From Chiridota heheva (Eukaryota > Echinodermata > Holothuroidea > Apodida > Chiridotidae), in contig JAIGNY010002058.1 in NCBI GenBank assembly GCA_020152595.1, positions 97,501 to 161,500 on the forward strand: DNA of 64,000 bases, given 5' to 3'. Below, piece by piece: positions 47,311 to 60,800 of this stretch (positions are counted from its first letter, which is position 1; each line of letters begins with the position of its first letter). The notes beneath the pieces are model-generated. The model saw only the letters and a list, made by a program, of their open reading frames with translations, did not search any database and was not told the DNA's origin. The translations under genes and the position numbers were made by a program.

Positions 47311-50300
47311 CTATTATAGTTTTGTGGCACATAACTCAAGACCAGTCCATTCTTGTTATTGTTTTGTGGTACATAGGCCTATAGCTCAAAACCAGTCCAT
47401 TCTTAATATTGTTATGTGGTACATAACTCAAAGATACTCCATTTCTATCATTGTTTTGTGGTACATAACTCAAGAACCATCCATTCTTATTATTGTTTTA
47501 TGGTACACATAGCTCAAAACAAGTCCAATCTTATTATTGTTTTGTACTACATAACTCAAAACCATCCATTCTTATTATTGTTGTGTAGTACATATCTTAA
47601 GACCACTCCATTCTTATTATTATTTTGTGATACATAACTCAAAACCATCCATTATAATTATTGGTTTGTGGTACACATAGCTCAAAACCAGTCCAATCTT
47701 CTTAATAGTTTGTGCTACATGAGTCAAGACCACTCCATTCTTATTATTGTTTTATGGTACATAGCTCAAAACCATCCATTCTTATCATTGGTTTGTGGTA
47801 CACATTGCTCAAAACCAGTCCAATCTTCTTATTAGTTTGTGCTACAAGAGTCAAGACCACTCCATTCTTATTATTGTTTTATGGTACATAGCTCAAAACC
47901 ATCCATTCTTATTATTGGTTGGTGGTACACATAGCTCAAAACCAGTCCAATCTTCTTATTAGTTTGTGCTACATGAGTCAAGACCACTCCATTCTTATTA
48001 TTGTTTTATGGTACATAGCTCAAAACCATCCATTCTTATCATTGGTTTGTGGTACACATAGCTCAAAACCATCCATTCTTATTATTGGTTTGTGGTACAC
48101 ATAGCTCAAAACCATCCATTCTTATTATTGGTTGGTGGTACACATAGCTCAAAACCAGTCCAATCTTCTTATTAGTTTGTGCTACATGAGTCAAGACCAC
48201 TCCATTCTTATTATTGTTTTATGGTACATAGCTCAAAACCATCCATTCTTATCATTGGTTTGTGGTACACATAGCTCAAAACCATCCATTCTTATTATTG
48301 GTTGGTGGTACACATAGCTCAAAACCATCCATTCTTATTATTGGTTTGTGGTACACATAGCTCAAAACCATCCATTCTTATTATTAGTTTGTGCTACATG
48401 AGTCAAGACCACTCCATTCTTATTATTGTTTTATGGTACATAGCTCAAAACCATCCATTCTTATTATTGTTTTGTGATACATAACTCAAAACCATCCATT
48501 CTTATTATTGGTTTGTGGTACACATAGCTCAAAACCATCCATTCTTATTATTAGTTTGTGCTACATGAGTCAAGACCACTCCATTCTTATTATTGTTTTA
48601 TGGTACATAGCTCAAAACCATCCATTCTTATTATTGGTTGGTGGTACACATAGCTCAAAACCAGTCCAATCTTCTTATTAGTTTGTGCTACAAGAGTCAA
48701 GACCACTCCATTCTTATTATTGTTTTATGGTACATAGCTCAAAACCATCCATTATAATTATTGGTTGGTGGTACACATAGCTCAAAACCATCCATTCTTA
48801 TTATTGTTTGTGCTACATGAGTCAAGACCACTCCATTCTTATTATTGTTTTGTGATACATAACTCAAAACCATCCATTATAATTATTGGTTTGTGGTACA
48901 CATAGCTCAAAACCAGTCCAATCTTCTTATTAGTTTGTGCTACATGAGTCAAGACCACTCCATTCTTATTATTGTTTTATGGTACATAGCTCAAAACCAT
49001 CCATTCTTATTATTGGTTTGTGGTACACATAGCTCAAAACCAGTCCAATCTTCTTATTAGTTTGTGCTACAAGCGTCAAGACCACTCCATTCTTATTATT
49101 GTTTTATGGTACATAGCTCAAAACCATCCATTCTTATTATTGGTTGGTGGTACACATAGCTCAAAACCATCCATTCTTATTATTAGTTTGTGCTACATGA
49201 GTCAAGACCACTCCATTCTTATTATTGTTTTATGGTACATAGCTCAAAACCATCCATTCTTATTATTGTTTTGTGATACATAACTCAAAACCATCCATTC
49301 TTATTATTGGTTTGTGGTACACATAGCTCAAAACCATCCATTCTTATTATTAGTTTGTGCTACATGAGTCAAGACCACTCCATTCTTATTATTGTTTTAT
49401 GGTACATAGCTCAAAACCATCCATTCTTATTATTGGTTGGTGGTACACATAGCTCAAAACCATCCATTCTTATTATTGGTTGGTGGTACACATAGCTCAA
49501 AACAAGTCCAATCTTATTATTGTTTTGTGCTACATAACTCAAAACCATCCATTCTTATTATTGTTGTGTAGTACATATCTTAAGACCACTCCATTCTTAT
49601 TATTGTTTTGTGATACATAACTCAAAACCATCCATTCTTATTATTGTTTGTGCTACATGAGTCAAGACCACTCCATTATTATTATTGTTTTATGGTACAT
49701 AACTCAAAACCATCCATTATAATTATTGGTTTGTGGTACACATAGCTCAAAACCAGTCCAATCTTCTTAATAGTTTGTGCTACATGAGTCAAGACCACTC
49801 CATTATTATTATTGTTTTATGGTACATAGCTCAAAACCATCCATTCTTATCATTGGTTTGTGGTACACATAGCTCAAAACCATTCCAATCTTCTTATTAG
49901 TTTGTGCTACATGAGTCAAGACCACTCCATTATTATTATTGTTTTATGGTACATAACTCAAAGCCGGTTTATTCTTAATAATATTTGATGGTACATATAG
50001 CTAAAAAAGTCCATTTGTATTATTGTTTGATGTTACATATAGCTCAACCAGTCTATTCTTCTTATTATTTGATGGTAAATATAGCTCCAAACCAGTCCAT
50101 TCTTATTATTGCTTAATGGTACATGACTCCAAACCAGTCCATTCTTATTATTGCTTAATGGTACATATAGCCCAAAACCAGTCCATTCTTATTATTGTTT
50201 TATTGTACATATAGATCAAAACCAGTCCATTCTTATTATTGTTTTGTGGTACATAACTCCAAACTAGTCCCTTCTTATTATTGTTTGATGGTACACATAG

Positions 50301-50430
50301 CTCAAAAGTAGTCTATTGTTATTGTTGTTTATGGTACATAATTCAAAACCAGTCAATTCTTATTATTGGTTTATGGTACATAAATCAAAGCCAGTCCATT
50401 CTTATTATTATTTTGTGGTTCATAATTTGT
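47311..50430. repeat. 43-bp minisatellite, ~73 copies, with trimer order
   Basis: The basic unit is gtttgtggtacacatagctc plus aaaaccatccattcttattattg. Three subtypes (gctacatgagtcaagac; tatggtacatagctc; gtggtacacatagctc) follow one another in a ~127-bp cycle through about 47700-49930. Both edges are less ordered. Open frames of 60-87 codons are by-products. Confidence 0.95.
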
Positions 50431-50915
50431 CGTTCAGATTAACCTGAGTAGAACTTAAACGTTGATTATGATTAGTTATTGTTGCTATCATTCATGCAAT
50501 TGCGAGAAATTACAATAAAAAAGTTGTTGCCATAAACCTCAAAAATAATGGAATTAAATATGAGTTAATTCATTTGAAAGCTTGATCTTTTAATACATAA
50601 CAATGTGATTTTAGGTGGCTCTGTTCTTCTTATTAATTCGCATGACACAATAATCAGAATACTTCCATGTTCTAGTCATTGTGTAAGGATGACGTATACA
50701 TTCAAAACATAAGTCATATTTGGTTTGATATATTGCATTACTCATTTGTATTCAAACAAGTTGTTTACTGAATAACAGCATCCATTGATTACTCAGATAA
50801 TTCCATGTTCTATAATTGCCATACCATGCACATATCTTGTATTATGGAAGATAAAAGGTATAGCCTATAGCGATATATGTTTCAAAAACCTTTTTGATCT
50901 CTTTTCTCTGTGTTA
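50431..50915. other. Unassigned AT-rich spacer
   Basis: No coding or repeat signal was seen. Confidence 0.4.
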
Positions 50916-50916
50916 A

Positions 50917-50985
50917 GATGCTTTTAGTCTTTTTGCTGCTTTTAGTCTTTTTGCTGCTTTTAGTCTTTTTGCAGCTTTTAGATCT
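50917..50985. repeat. 18-bp repeat, ~4 copies
   Basis: The consensus is gcttttagtctttttgct. Confidence 0.9.
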
Positions 50986-51007
50986 TTAATAATTAAATGT
51001 CTCTCGC

Positions 51008-51295
51008 TGAAATCAACTGGCAGTTACAACTAAACAAATTAATCAACTGGCAGTTACAACTAAACAAATTAATCAACTGGCAGTTACAACTAAACAAATG
51101 TATCAACTGGCATTTAAAACTAAACAAATTAATCAACTGGCACTTGCAACTAAACAAATTAATCAACCGGCAGTTACAACTAAGCAAATTAACCAACTGG
51201 CAGTTACAATTAAACAAATCAATCAACTGGCAGTTATAACTATAAAAAAATCAACTGGCAGTTACAACTAAACAAAATAATCAACTGGCAGTTGC
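51008..51295. repeat. 30-bp minisatellite, ~10 copies
   Basis: The consensus is aatcaactggcagttacaac plus taaacaaatt; the last copies are shortened. As 30 is divisible by 3, 77-80 codon frames appear on both strands without other support. Confidence 0.93.
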
Positions 51296-51995
51296 TATAC
51301 AAATTGTATAATAATGATCAAAATTGAAATATATGCCGTTAATATAACAAGAATATATTTTCAATTAAAAATGTGTTTGCAATGTGTTGTTTTACCAACA
51401 AAGTTTATATGTTAATGTGTGAACTGAGAAATAGATGTGTTCCATAATCTAAAAATGAAACTACTGGCTATGTTCAGCAATAAGTTCTTTGTTATCAATT
51501 ATATCTTCTATGGCGATAGGTCTGCTCGACTAGGTTCATTTCAGCAATTTATGGGATAAAAATGTTTTATTCAAATCACATAAAATCCACATTACACATA
51601 AGGTTAGAAATTATATTTGTTTAAAATCATTATACAAAATAAAAGTCTTTTATAAAAAAATAAAACCTGTTAAAAGCTTACTCCGAATTACGATGTTTGT
51701 AGCTTGTGCCTTAGTTTGGGTTTCACTCTTATGAAATCGTTATTAAAATGGCTAAGACACGGGCTAGCAGTAGGTTTATTCACTTAAAATGATGATGTGT
51801 GTGGCCTGTCCGTTAAATATGAAATCATTGTTGTACAGGCTCTACAACATCAGCTAGCAGTATACCAAATTAATTCAAATCACTTGAATTTTATCCTATG
51901 TATAATTTGAAGTAAAGAGATGATATGAAAAGGGTATTGACATTATTGAAACAAGATGTATATGCTAAATTTAGACTGTATGGTATATGAAGGTG
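51296..51995. other. Unassigned AT-rich spacer
   Basis: There is a faint partial duplication (gctagcag followed by tagg or tata at 51764 and 51853). No gene was seen. Confidence 0.4.
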
Positions 51996-51999
51996 ATCT

Positions 52000-54645
52000 G
52001 CAGAGAACAATGAAAGCGTGAAATTACAGTATTGTATCTGCAAAGGGTGAGATTACGGTATCGGATCCGCAAAGAACAATGCAAGGGTGAGAATACGGTA
52101 TTGCATCTGCAAAGAACAATAAAGGGTGAGATTACGGTATAATATTTGGAAAGAACAATGAAAGGGTGAGAATACGGTATTGTATTTGCAAAGGACAATG
52201 AAAGGGTGAGATTACGGTATTGTATTTGCAAAGGACAATGAAAGGGTGAGATTACGGTATTGTATCTGCAAAGAACAATGCAAGGGTGAGATTACGGTAT
52301 TGTATCTGCAAAGAACAATGAAAGGGTGAGATTACGACATTGTATCTGCAAAGAACAATGCAAGGGTGAGAATACGGTATTGTATCTGCAAAGGACAATG
52401 AAAGGGTGAGATTACGGTATTGTATTTGCAAAGGACAATGAAAGGGTGAGATTACGACATTGTATCTGCAAAGGACAATGAAAGGGTGAGATTACGGTAT
52501 TGTATTTGCAAAGGACAATGAAAGGGTGAGATCACGGTATTGTATTTGCAAAGGACAATGAAAGGGTGAGATTACGGTATTGCATCTGCAAAGAACAATG
52601 AAAGGGTGAGATTACGGTATTGTATCTGCAAAGAACAATGCAAGGGTGAGAATACGGCATTGTATTTGCAAAGAACAATGAAAGGGTGAGATTACGGTAT
52701 TGTATTTGCAAAGGACAATAAAAGGGTGAGATTACGGTATTGTATTTGCAAAGGACAATGAAAGGGTGAGATTACGGTATTGTATCTGCAAAGAACAATG
52801 CAAGGGGGAGATTACGGTACTGTATCTGCAAAGAACAATGAAAGGGTGAGATTACGACATTGTATCTGCAAAGAACAATGCAAGGGTGAGAATACGGTAT
52901 TGTATCTGCAAAGGACAATGAAAGGGTGAGATTACGGTATTGTATTTGCAAAGGACAATGAAAGGGTGAGATTATGACATTGTATCTGCAAAGGACAATG
53001 AAAGGGTGAGATTACGGTATTGTATTTGCAAAGGACAATGAAAGGGTGAGATTACGGTATTGTATTTGCAAAGGACAATGAAAGGGTGAGATTACGGTAT
53101 TGTATTTGCAAAGGACAATGAAAGGGTGAGATTACGGTATTGCATCTGCAAAGGACAATGAAAGGGTGAGATTACGGTATTGTATCTGCAAAGAGCAATG
53201 CAAGGGTGAGAATACGGTATTGTATTTGCAAAGAACAATGAAAGGGTGAGATTACGGTATTGTATTTGCAAAGGACAATGAAAGGGTGAGATTACAATTT
53301 GCAAAGGACAATGAAAGGGTGAGATTACGGTATTGTATTTGCAAAGGACAATGAAAGGGTGAGATTACGGTATTGCATCTGCAAAGGACAATGAAAGGGT
53401 GAGATTACGGTATTGTATCTGCAAAGAGCAATGCAAGGGTGAGAATACGGTATTGTATTTGCAAAGAACAATGAAAGGGTGAGATTACGGTATTGTATTT
53501 GCAAAGGACAATGAAAGGGTGAGATTACGGTATTGTAATTGCAAAGAACAATGAAAGGGTGAGATTACGACATTGTATCTGCAAAGAACAATGCAAGGGT
53601 GAGAATACGGTATTGTATCTGCAAAGAACAATGCAAGGGTGAGATTACGGTATTGTATCTGCAAAGGACAATGAAAGGGTGAGATTACGACATTGTATCT
53701 GCAAAGGACAATGAAAGGGTGAGATTACGGTATTGTATTTGCAAAGGACAATGAAAGGGTGAGATTACGGTATTGTTTTTGCAAAGGACAATGAAAGGGT
53801 GAGATTACGACATTGTATCTGCAAAGAACAATGCAAGGGTGAGAATACGGTATTGTATTTGAAAAGAACAATGAAAGGGTGAGATTACGGTATTGTATTT
53901 GAAAAGAACAATGAAAGGGTGAGATTACGGTATTGTATCTGCAAAGAACAATGCAAGGGGGAGATTACGGTACTGTATCTGCAAAGAACAATGAAAGGGT
54001 GAGATTACGACATTGTATCTGCAAAGAACAATGCAAGGGTGAGAATACGGTATTGTAATTGCAAAGAACAATGAAAGGGTGAGATTACGACATTGTATCT
54101 GCAAAGAACAATGCAAGGGTGAGAATACGGTATTGTATCTGCAAAGAACAATGCAAGGGTGAGATTACGGTATTGTATCTGCAAAGGACAATGAAAGGGT
54201 GAGATTACGACATTGTATCTGCAAAGGACAATGAAAGGGTGAGATTACGGTATTGTATTTGCAAAGGACAATGAAAGGGTGAGATTACGGTATTGTTTTT
54301 GCAAAGGACAATGAAAGGGTGAGATTACGGTATTGCATCTGCAAAGAACAATGAAAGGGTGAGATTACGGTATTGTATCTGCAATGAACAATGCAAGGGT
54401 GAGAACACGGTATTGTATTTGAAAAGAACAATGAAAGGGTGAGATTACGGTATTGTATTTGCAAAGAACAATAAAGGGTGAGATTACGGTATTGTATTTG
54501 CAAAGAACATTCAAAGGGTGAGATTACGGTATTGTATCTGCAAAGAACAATGAAAGGGTGAGATTACGGTATTGTATTTGCAAAGAACAATGAAAGGGTG
54601 AGATTACGGTATTGTATTTGCAAAGAACAGTCAAAGGGTGGGATT
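52000..54645. repeat. 40-bp minisatellite, ~66 copies, with 520-bp higher-order blocks
   Basis: The consensus is aaagggtgagattacggtat plus tgtatctgcaaagaacaatg. Variant sites (acgacat, aaggac versus aagaac, caaggg, gaatac) mark unit types. The type order at 52331 recurs at 52851, and that at about 53570 recurs at about 54090, both 520 bp or 13 units apart. A 7-bp deletion marks the unit near 53295. Confidence 0.97.
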
Positions 54646-54686
54646 ACGTATGGATAATAATCCAATAATTCACTTATTAGTGATGA

Positions 54687-54772
54687 TTTATAAGGCGATA
54701 TAGGTTTAAATGTGTATCTATTAGGCGATACAGGTTTTAGTGTGTATATATTAGGCGATACAGGTTTAAATA
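54687..54772. repeat. ~33-bp repeat, about 3 copies
   Basis: The consensus is tattaggcgatacaggttta plus a tgtgtata spacer. Confidence 0.8.
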
Positions 54773-56470
54773 ATACATGTTACATCTTATTATTTCATTT
54801 GCTCTCCATTTTTCTGTCATATGAGATAATTAGAAGTATCCGTTAAATTAAAAAAAAAGAAAGGACGTGAATGAATGAATGAAGAAAACACAAAAGAAAC
54901 ACAGGAATCAAAATGTTTTCCAACAAGTAACGTTCATAAAATGTACGTAGGAAAATTTCAAATTATACGCTGCATAAATGAGGGGGAGAAATAATGAAAA
55001 CATAAGTATTGAACAAAGAAGTAAATTACACACAGGTATCCAGCTACTTCAAACACAGTCATACACTTTTAGTTACAGTTTACTACATATAGCAATCAAA
55101 TAGGAAAAATTGTTGTTTAATCGCCCTTCGAATGTAAAAAGAAATATTGTTATGCAAGGTTGTAGTATACTTGTAATGTGAAATGTAAAATCGATCGCCG
55201 ATAGTAACGGATGTCACGCTTGTCGTCTCATAATTGAATAATTCCAGACTCATCTTTGTCGCCAATATTTATTTCTATCATGACATAACATTTTTTGACA
55301 TAACATATTTGACCACTATAAAAACCAATCTATTTCATTGATTTATTGCGGAAGGTACGTAAATTGCATTGTAAAATTAGCCTCGGGTAGTTTGAATTTA
55401 ATTTTGCCAGTGATGATGATTTCAGAAAAGCGTGTGTATAAAAGAATTTCATTTCAAACCCTATGCAAGTTATCTGGGTATATTCTTCATCGGAGTTGCT
55501 TTGTGGAAAATACATAAGTAAAATAATGTAGACACACGAGACAATTGCTACTAGTGATGATATAACAATACACAATACAATGTAAACGATATGATGCTAT
55601 TCAAATTAATGAATTTAACTTGTTACATACCATCTTTTTACATGTGTAGGTTTGAGTTCTAGGGGTCGTTGGAGGGGGGGGGGGGTAATTTTGTCATATC
55701 AGTATCTCACTTGATCACGTACTTCAAATGATATATGTGCATAATTTATGCTATTGTTTGTAATTCACACGCTGTTTACAATATTCCATGGATATATAAA
55801 TCATGTTGAAAAACATGTATCACATAAACAAAAACATTGAAACAAGAACTATGTTTCGTAAATCTAAAATTTACTTTGTGAATCTGAAATGTAGGCCCGT
55901 ATTCTGTATAATCCTCTTGATTTCGTTCGATTTCTGAAGAATCATTCCGTTTTCATGATAAATATTTTTTATATTATTACTGGATAATTTCTCACGAGCG
56001 AGTTGCACCTGTGCGATCAAACGGAATGTTTTGTTTCAGAATGCGATTTAACCAATCAGCCAAGAGAATTATAAGATGGCAACTCGATATTCACTGTATT
56101 AGCCATGTTCTTGATTATTAGCTGCGAAGGTTATTTCAATTCTGCGGTACTTTTTATTACATCTAAACTGAAACTGAAGATGGTCTATTACACAGAGTCA
56201 TCTCTTGGGAAATCATGCATTATATTCCAACCAAGGGCATAAGCAGCGATAACGCATTGTTTATTGTCATCAAAATCTTACATCGTCGGCACTGCAATCA
56301 AGTCTTGCATCAAAATAAATGTTTTGCTTTTTGCTCTGTTTAAATGTTAATTTTTAATCGCATGCTTACAATAATGATAATGTATCTATGTTATATCGCA
56401 GCCATCTACCAGTGTGCCGGTATACCCTATCATATCCTAGTAAAAAAGGTTATTTGTATCACAAAGAACT
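54773..56470. other. Intronic sequence just downstream of receptor exon 1
   Basis: A G-run lies at 55673-55685. A minus frame (55575-55330) has a hydrophobic stretch, but it opens with TTG and has no splice donor. No exon was called. Confidence 0.4.
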
Positions 56471-56477
56471 CACGTAC

Positions 56478-56517
56478 CTGGAAGTATCACGACAATTATC
56501 CACAAATTCCACATCAT
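56478..56517 (-). CDS. Receptor exon 1: start codon and signal peptide
   Basis: First coding exon proposed for a nicotinic-receptor-type subunit. The minus strand reads ATG ATG and encodes MMWNLWIIVVILP, a hydrophobic signal-peptide core. It ends CCAG|GTACGTG, a strong splice donor, leaving one base of a split codon (phase 1). An in-frame TGA lies 12 codons upstream, so the reading frame cannot extend far, and the base at -3 is A. Exon 2 at 34590 opens with the two bases that complete a GAG codon. Joined, residues 1-19 would be the signal peptide, with cleavage likely shortly before the DEQR motif. Known family pattern: animal nAChR genes commonly place a phase-1 intron just after the signal peptide. 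The exon is short, so its pairing with exon 2 rests on phase and context; a cDNA would settle it. Confidence 0.55.
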
Positions 56518-57065
56518 TTTGTTTTCCAAATAGATAATATTCAACTGCGATACTCATGCGGTGAAATAGTAAGACCAGATAGCTGTAAAACTCCCCGATA
56601 ATGTAATATAAAAGTGAGAGGTGCACGCAAATATCTAATAAACGGAAATATGGAAGTTGCTATCAGACTTCTCCACTTTCTCTCCGGGGGTCTTAATTTG
56701 TATGTCCGTCAAAAGTCAAAGAAACTGAACTTTCTGGATAGTTGGTGCAATACGTAAAATAACAATACGATTAATTAACTATATTCAGATTTTTTATGTC
56801 CGCAAAATAGAACGCTTTCAAAAGGTGAATATATTAACGGATACATACTGCAGATGTATCCAGCAAATTTTGTTCATTTTGTATTGCTGGGATACAAGTG
56901 TGATGCACAAACAGCTACAGCTTGATCCAACCAACATACTACATTGTACGTTGTTTGTATGATCTTGTCAGCCAAATGTCCTTACATTCCATTATGAATT
57001 CTTCGCGCGCTATTTTTTTAGATATTACAAGTTGTTCCTGGTATTCAGTGCTATATGACGAATAT
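56518..57065. other. Sequence upstream of receptor exon 1 (5' side on the minus strand)
   Basis: The 5' UTR and promoter of the receptor would lie here. A TATA-like cttttatattacatt occurs on the minus strand at about 56598-56612, roughly 85 bp above the start codon. I cannot place a transcription start. Confidence 0.3.
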
Positions 57066-57310
57066 ATGATAACATTAGGTGTGATTCGATACTGATCGTT
57101 TAAGAATTATTTTACCACATTTCAGTGTTAGTGCATTAGGTATAATTTGATACTGACCGTTTAAGAGTTATTTAGCAGCATTTCAGTGTTAGTGCATTAG
57201 GTATAAATTGATACTGATCGTTTAAGAATTATTTTGCAACATTTCAGTGTTAGTGAATTAGGTATAATTTGATACTGATCGTTGCCACATTTCAGTTAGT
57301 GCATTACTGT
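57066..57310. repeat. ~61-bp repeat, 4 copies
   Basis: The consensus is cattaggtataatttgatac, then tgatcgtttaagaattattt and tgccacatttcagtgttagtg. The last copy is shortened. Confidence 0.85.
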
Positions 57311-57845
57311 AAAAGGATATACTTTACCTGCGTGCTCATTTTTTTTTAATTTGAGAGTTTGTGGTGAGTGAGTAGTGAGTGACGGTGATTGAGTAGTGAG
57401 TGACGGTGACAACATCAGCGAATGCAAAAAAAGGGCAGTAGTATTGGATTATCTGGCATTGAAGGTTTTGTTCCTCGAACATTTAAATTGAAATGTGCTG
57501 TTTCGAAAGTTGTAACGGGCGGGACGGTTCAGGTTGCCACGGGCCGACAGGGGCCTATTAAAGTCTAGATTTTCCACAACTCCCAAATGTTCAGGAAGAT
57601 CCAGCTTACATTGAAGCAAAAACCACAACTAATGAAGGTTTCGCCCAGTCCCTGAATATTGTACATTGCCTTACCGGAAAACTTGGGTAAGGTGGAGTGG
57701 GAAGAAGGAACTTAATTACGAAAGCGTCATTCGCATGGATGAATTAAAACAAATTGTGTCCTTTCTATATCTGGTTTCGCTTTTCAAGAATTTAGAACCT
57801 GCCAATTTCGAGATAATTTGCCGGTAACACCTAAAGATTTGCTCA
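57311..57845. other. Unassigned, GC-richer spacer
   Basis: It holds a 22-bp duplication (gagtagtgagtgacggtga, 57367-57410) and a 48-codon plus frame (57422-57568; SGIEGFVPRTFKLKCAVSK), followed in another frame by a second open stretch. No match or good splice border was seen, so no gene is called. Confidence 0.35.
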
Positions 57846-57849
57846 CTGC

Positions 57850-60800
57850 TAAATACAGTTATTTGACCTAACCTTATGAATTCTACAATAAAATTATTAA
57901 ACCTAACCTCATTAATTTCATACTGTAGTTATTAAACCTAACCTTATAAATTTCAACATGAGAGTTATTAAACCTAACCTCATGAATTTCACAATGCAGT
58001 TATCAAACCTAATCTCATGAATTCCACCATGGAGTTATTAAAGCTAACCTCATTAATTTTACAATAGAGTTATTATTGTTAACGTCATGAATTTCACAGT
58101 GGAGATATCAAACCTAACCTCGTGAATTGCACATTGGAGTTATTAAACCTAACCTCATGAATTCCGCAATGGAGTTATTAAACCTAACCTCATGAATTCC
58201 GCAATGGAGTTATTAAACCTAACCTCATGAATTCCACCATGAATTTATTAAACCAAACATTATGAATTACAATATGGAAATATTCAACCTAATGTAACGG
58301 ATTTCACCATGGGTTATTATACCCAACCTCATGAATTCCACCATGCGGTTGTTAAACCTAACCTTCCAAATTCCACCAAGGATTTATTAAAACTAACCTC
58401 GTGAATTCCACGATGGAGTTATTAAACCTAATTTCGTGAATTCCACAATGGAATAATTAAACCCAACTTCATTAGTTCCACCATGCGTTATTAAACCAAA
58501 CCTAATGAATTCCACAATGGAGTTATTAAACCTAACAACATGAATTCCACAATGGAGTTATCAATCCTAACCTTACGAATTCCACCATGGAGTTTCATCT
58601 CATGTATTCCACGATAGCGTAATTAAACCTAACCTTATAAATTCCACAATGGAGTTATTAAACCAAACATTATAAATTCTACAATGGAAATATTTAAACT
58701 AATCTGATGAATTCCACCATGGCTTATTTGACCTAACCTCATGAATTCCACCATGGAGTTATTAAACCTAACCTCATGAATTTCACCATGGAGTTATTAA
58801 ACCTAACCTCATGATTTCCGCAATGGAGTTATTAAACCTAACCTCATGAATTCCACCATGGAGTTATTAAACCTAACCTCATGAATTCCACCATGGAGTT
58901 ATTAAACCTAGCCTCGTGAATTCTGCGATAGAGTTATTAAAACTAACCTGATGAATTTCACCATTGAGTCTCATCTCATGAATTCCACAATAAAGTTATT
59001 AAACCTAACCTCATGAATTTCAAAATGCACTTATGAGCCCTAATTTCGTGAATCCCACCATGGAGTTAATAAAGCTAACCTTATCAATTCCACAATGGAG
59101 TTATTATAGTTAACGTCATTAATTCCACAGTGGAGTTATTAAACCTAATTTCTGAATTCCACATTGGAGTTTTAAACCTAACCTCAGGAATTCCACAATG
59201 TAGTTATTAAACCTAACCTCAGGAATTCCACAATGGAGTTATTAAGTCTAACCTCATGAATTCCGCAATGTAGTTATTAAACCTAACCTCATGAATTCCA
59301 CAATAAAGTTATTAAACCTAACCTCATGAATTTCACAATGCAGTTATTAAACCTAATCTCATAAATCCCACCATGAAATTATTAAAGCTAAGCTCATCAA
59401 TTCCACAATGAAGTTATTATACTTAACGTCATGAATTCCACAGTGGAGTTATCAAACCTAACCTCGTGAATTCCACATTGGAGTTATTAAACTTAACCTC
59501 ATGAATTCCACAATGTAGTTATTAAACCTAACCTCATGAATTCCACAATGGAGTTAATAAACCTAACCTTACGAATTCCACAATGGGGATATTAAATCAA
59601 CATTATGAATTCCACAATGGAGTTATTAAACCTAACCTCATAAATTCCACCATTGAGTCTCATCTCATAAATTCCACAATAAATGTATTAAACCTAACCT
59701 CATAAATTTCACAATGCAGTTATGAGCCCTAATCTAATGAATCCCACCATGGAGTTATTAAAGCTAACCTCAATAATTCCACAATGGCATTATTATAATT
59801 AACGTCATGAATTCCACAGTGAAGTTATTAAACCTAACCTCGTGAATTCCACATTGGAGTTATTAAACCTATTAAACCTAACCTCAGAATTTCCACAATG
59901 TAGTTATTAAACCTAACCTCATGAATTCCACAATGGAGTTATTAAGCCTGACCTCATGAATTCCGCAATGGAGTTATTAATCCTAACCTCATGAATTCCA
60001 CAATAAAGTTATAAAACCTAACCTCATGAATTTCACAATGCAGTTATTAAACCTAACCTCATAAATCCCACCATGGAGTTATTAAAGCTAACCTTATCAA
60101 TTCCACAATGAAGTTATTATAGTTAACGTCATGAATTCCAAAGTGGAGTTATTAAACCTAACCTCATGAATTCCACAATGTAGTTATTAAACCTAACCTC
60201 ATGAATTCCACAATGGAGTTATTAAACCTAACCTTACGAATTCCACAATAGAGATATTAAACCTAACATCATGAATTCCGCAATGGAGTTATTAAACCTA
60301 ACCTCATGCATTTCACAATGGAGTTAATAAAACTAACCTTGTGAATTTCACAATGGAGTTATCAAACCTAAACTCATGAATTCCGCAATGAAGTTATTAA
60401 ACCTAGCTTCATGAATTCCGCAATGATATTATTAAATCTAACCTTATAACTTCCACTATGGAGTTATTAAACCTAACCCCATGGATTCCACCATGGATTT
60501 ATTAAACCAAACATTATGAATTACAATATGGAAATATTCAACCTAATGTGATAAATTTCACCATGGCTTGTTATACCCAACCTCATGAATTCCACCATGC
60601 GGTTGTTGAACATAACCTTCCGAATTCCACCAAGGACTTATTGAAACTAGCCTCGTGAATTCCACGATGGAATTATTAAACCTAATCTCGTGAATTCCAC
60701 AATGGAGTAATTAAACTTAACTTCATTAGTTCCACCATGCGTTATTAAACCTAACCTAATGAATTCCACCATGGAGCTATTAAACCTAACACATGATTCC

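Larger units (their letters stand above)
34591..56477 (-). other. Putative 21.9 kb intron 1 of the receptor gene
   Basis: This is the interval between the donor at 56477 (GTACGTG) and the acceptor at 34591 (TTTGCAG) on the minus strand. It carries seven main tandem arrays (periods 40, 82, 24, 99, 43, 30 and 40 bp), an inverted composite transposon copy and a possible G-quadruplex block. No other convincing exon was seen inside it. Both borders are canonical and their phases agree (1 and 1). The intron exists only if the two exons belong together. Confidence 0.5.

Noticed and set aside
55330..55575. Minus-strand hydrophobic frame as an alternative signal-peptide exon
   Set aside because: It opens with TTG, not ATG, and has no GT donor at a fitting phase.
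56344..56601. 85-codon plus frame with a signal-like start and AATAAA after it
   Set aside because: It lies antisense to the better-supported receptor exon 1 and has no recognisable motif.
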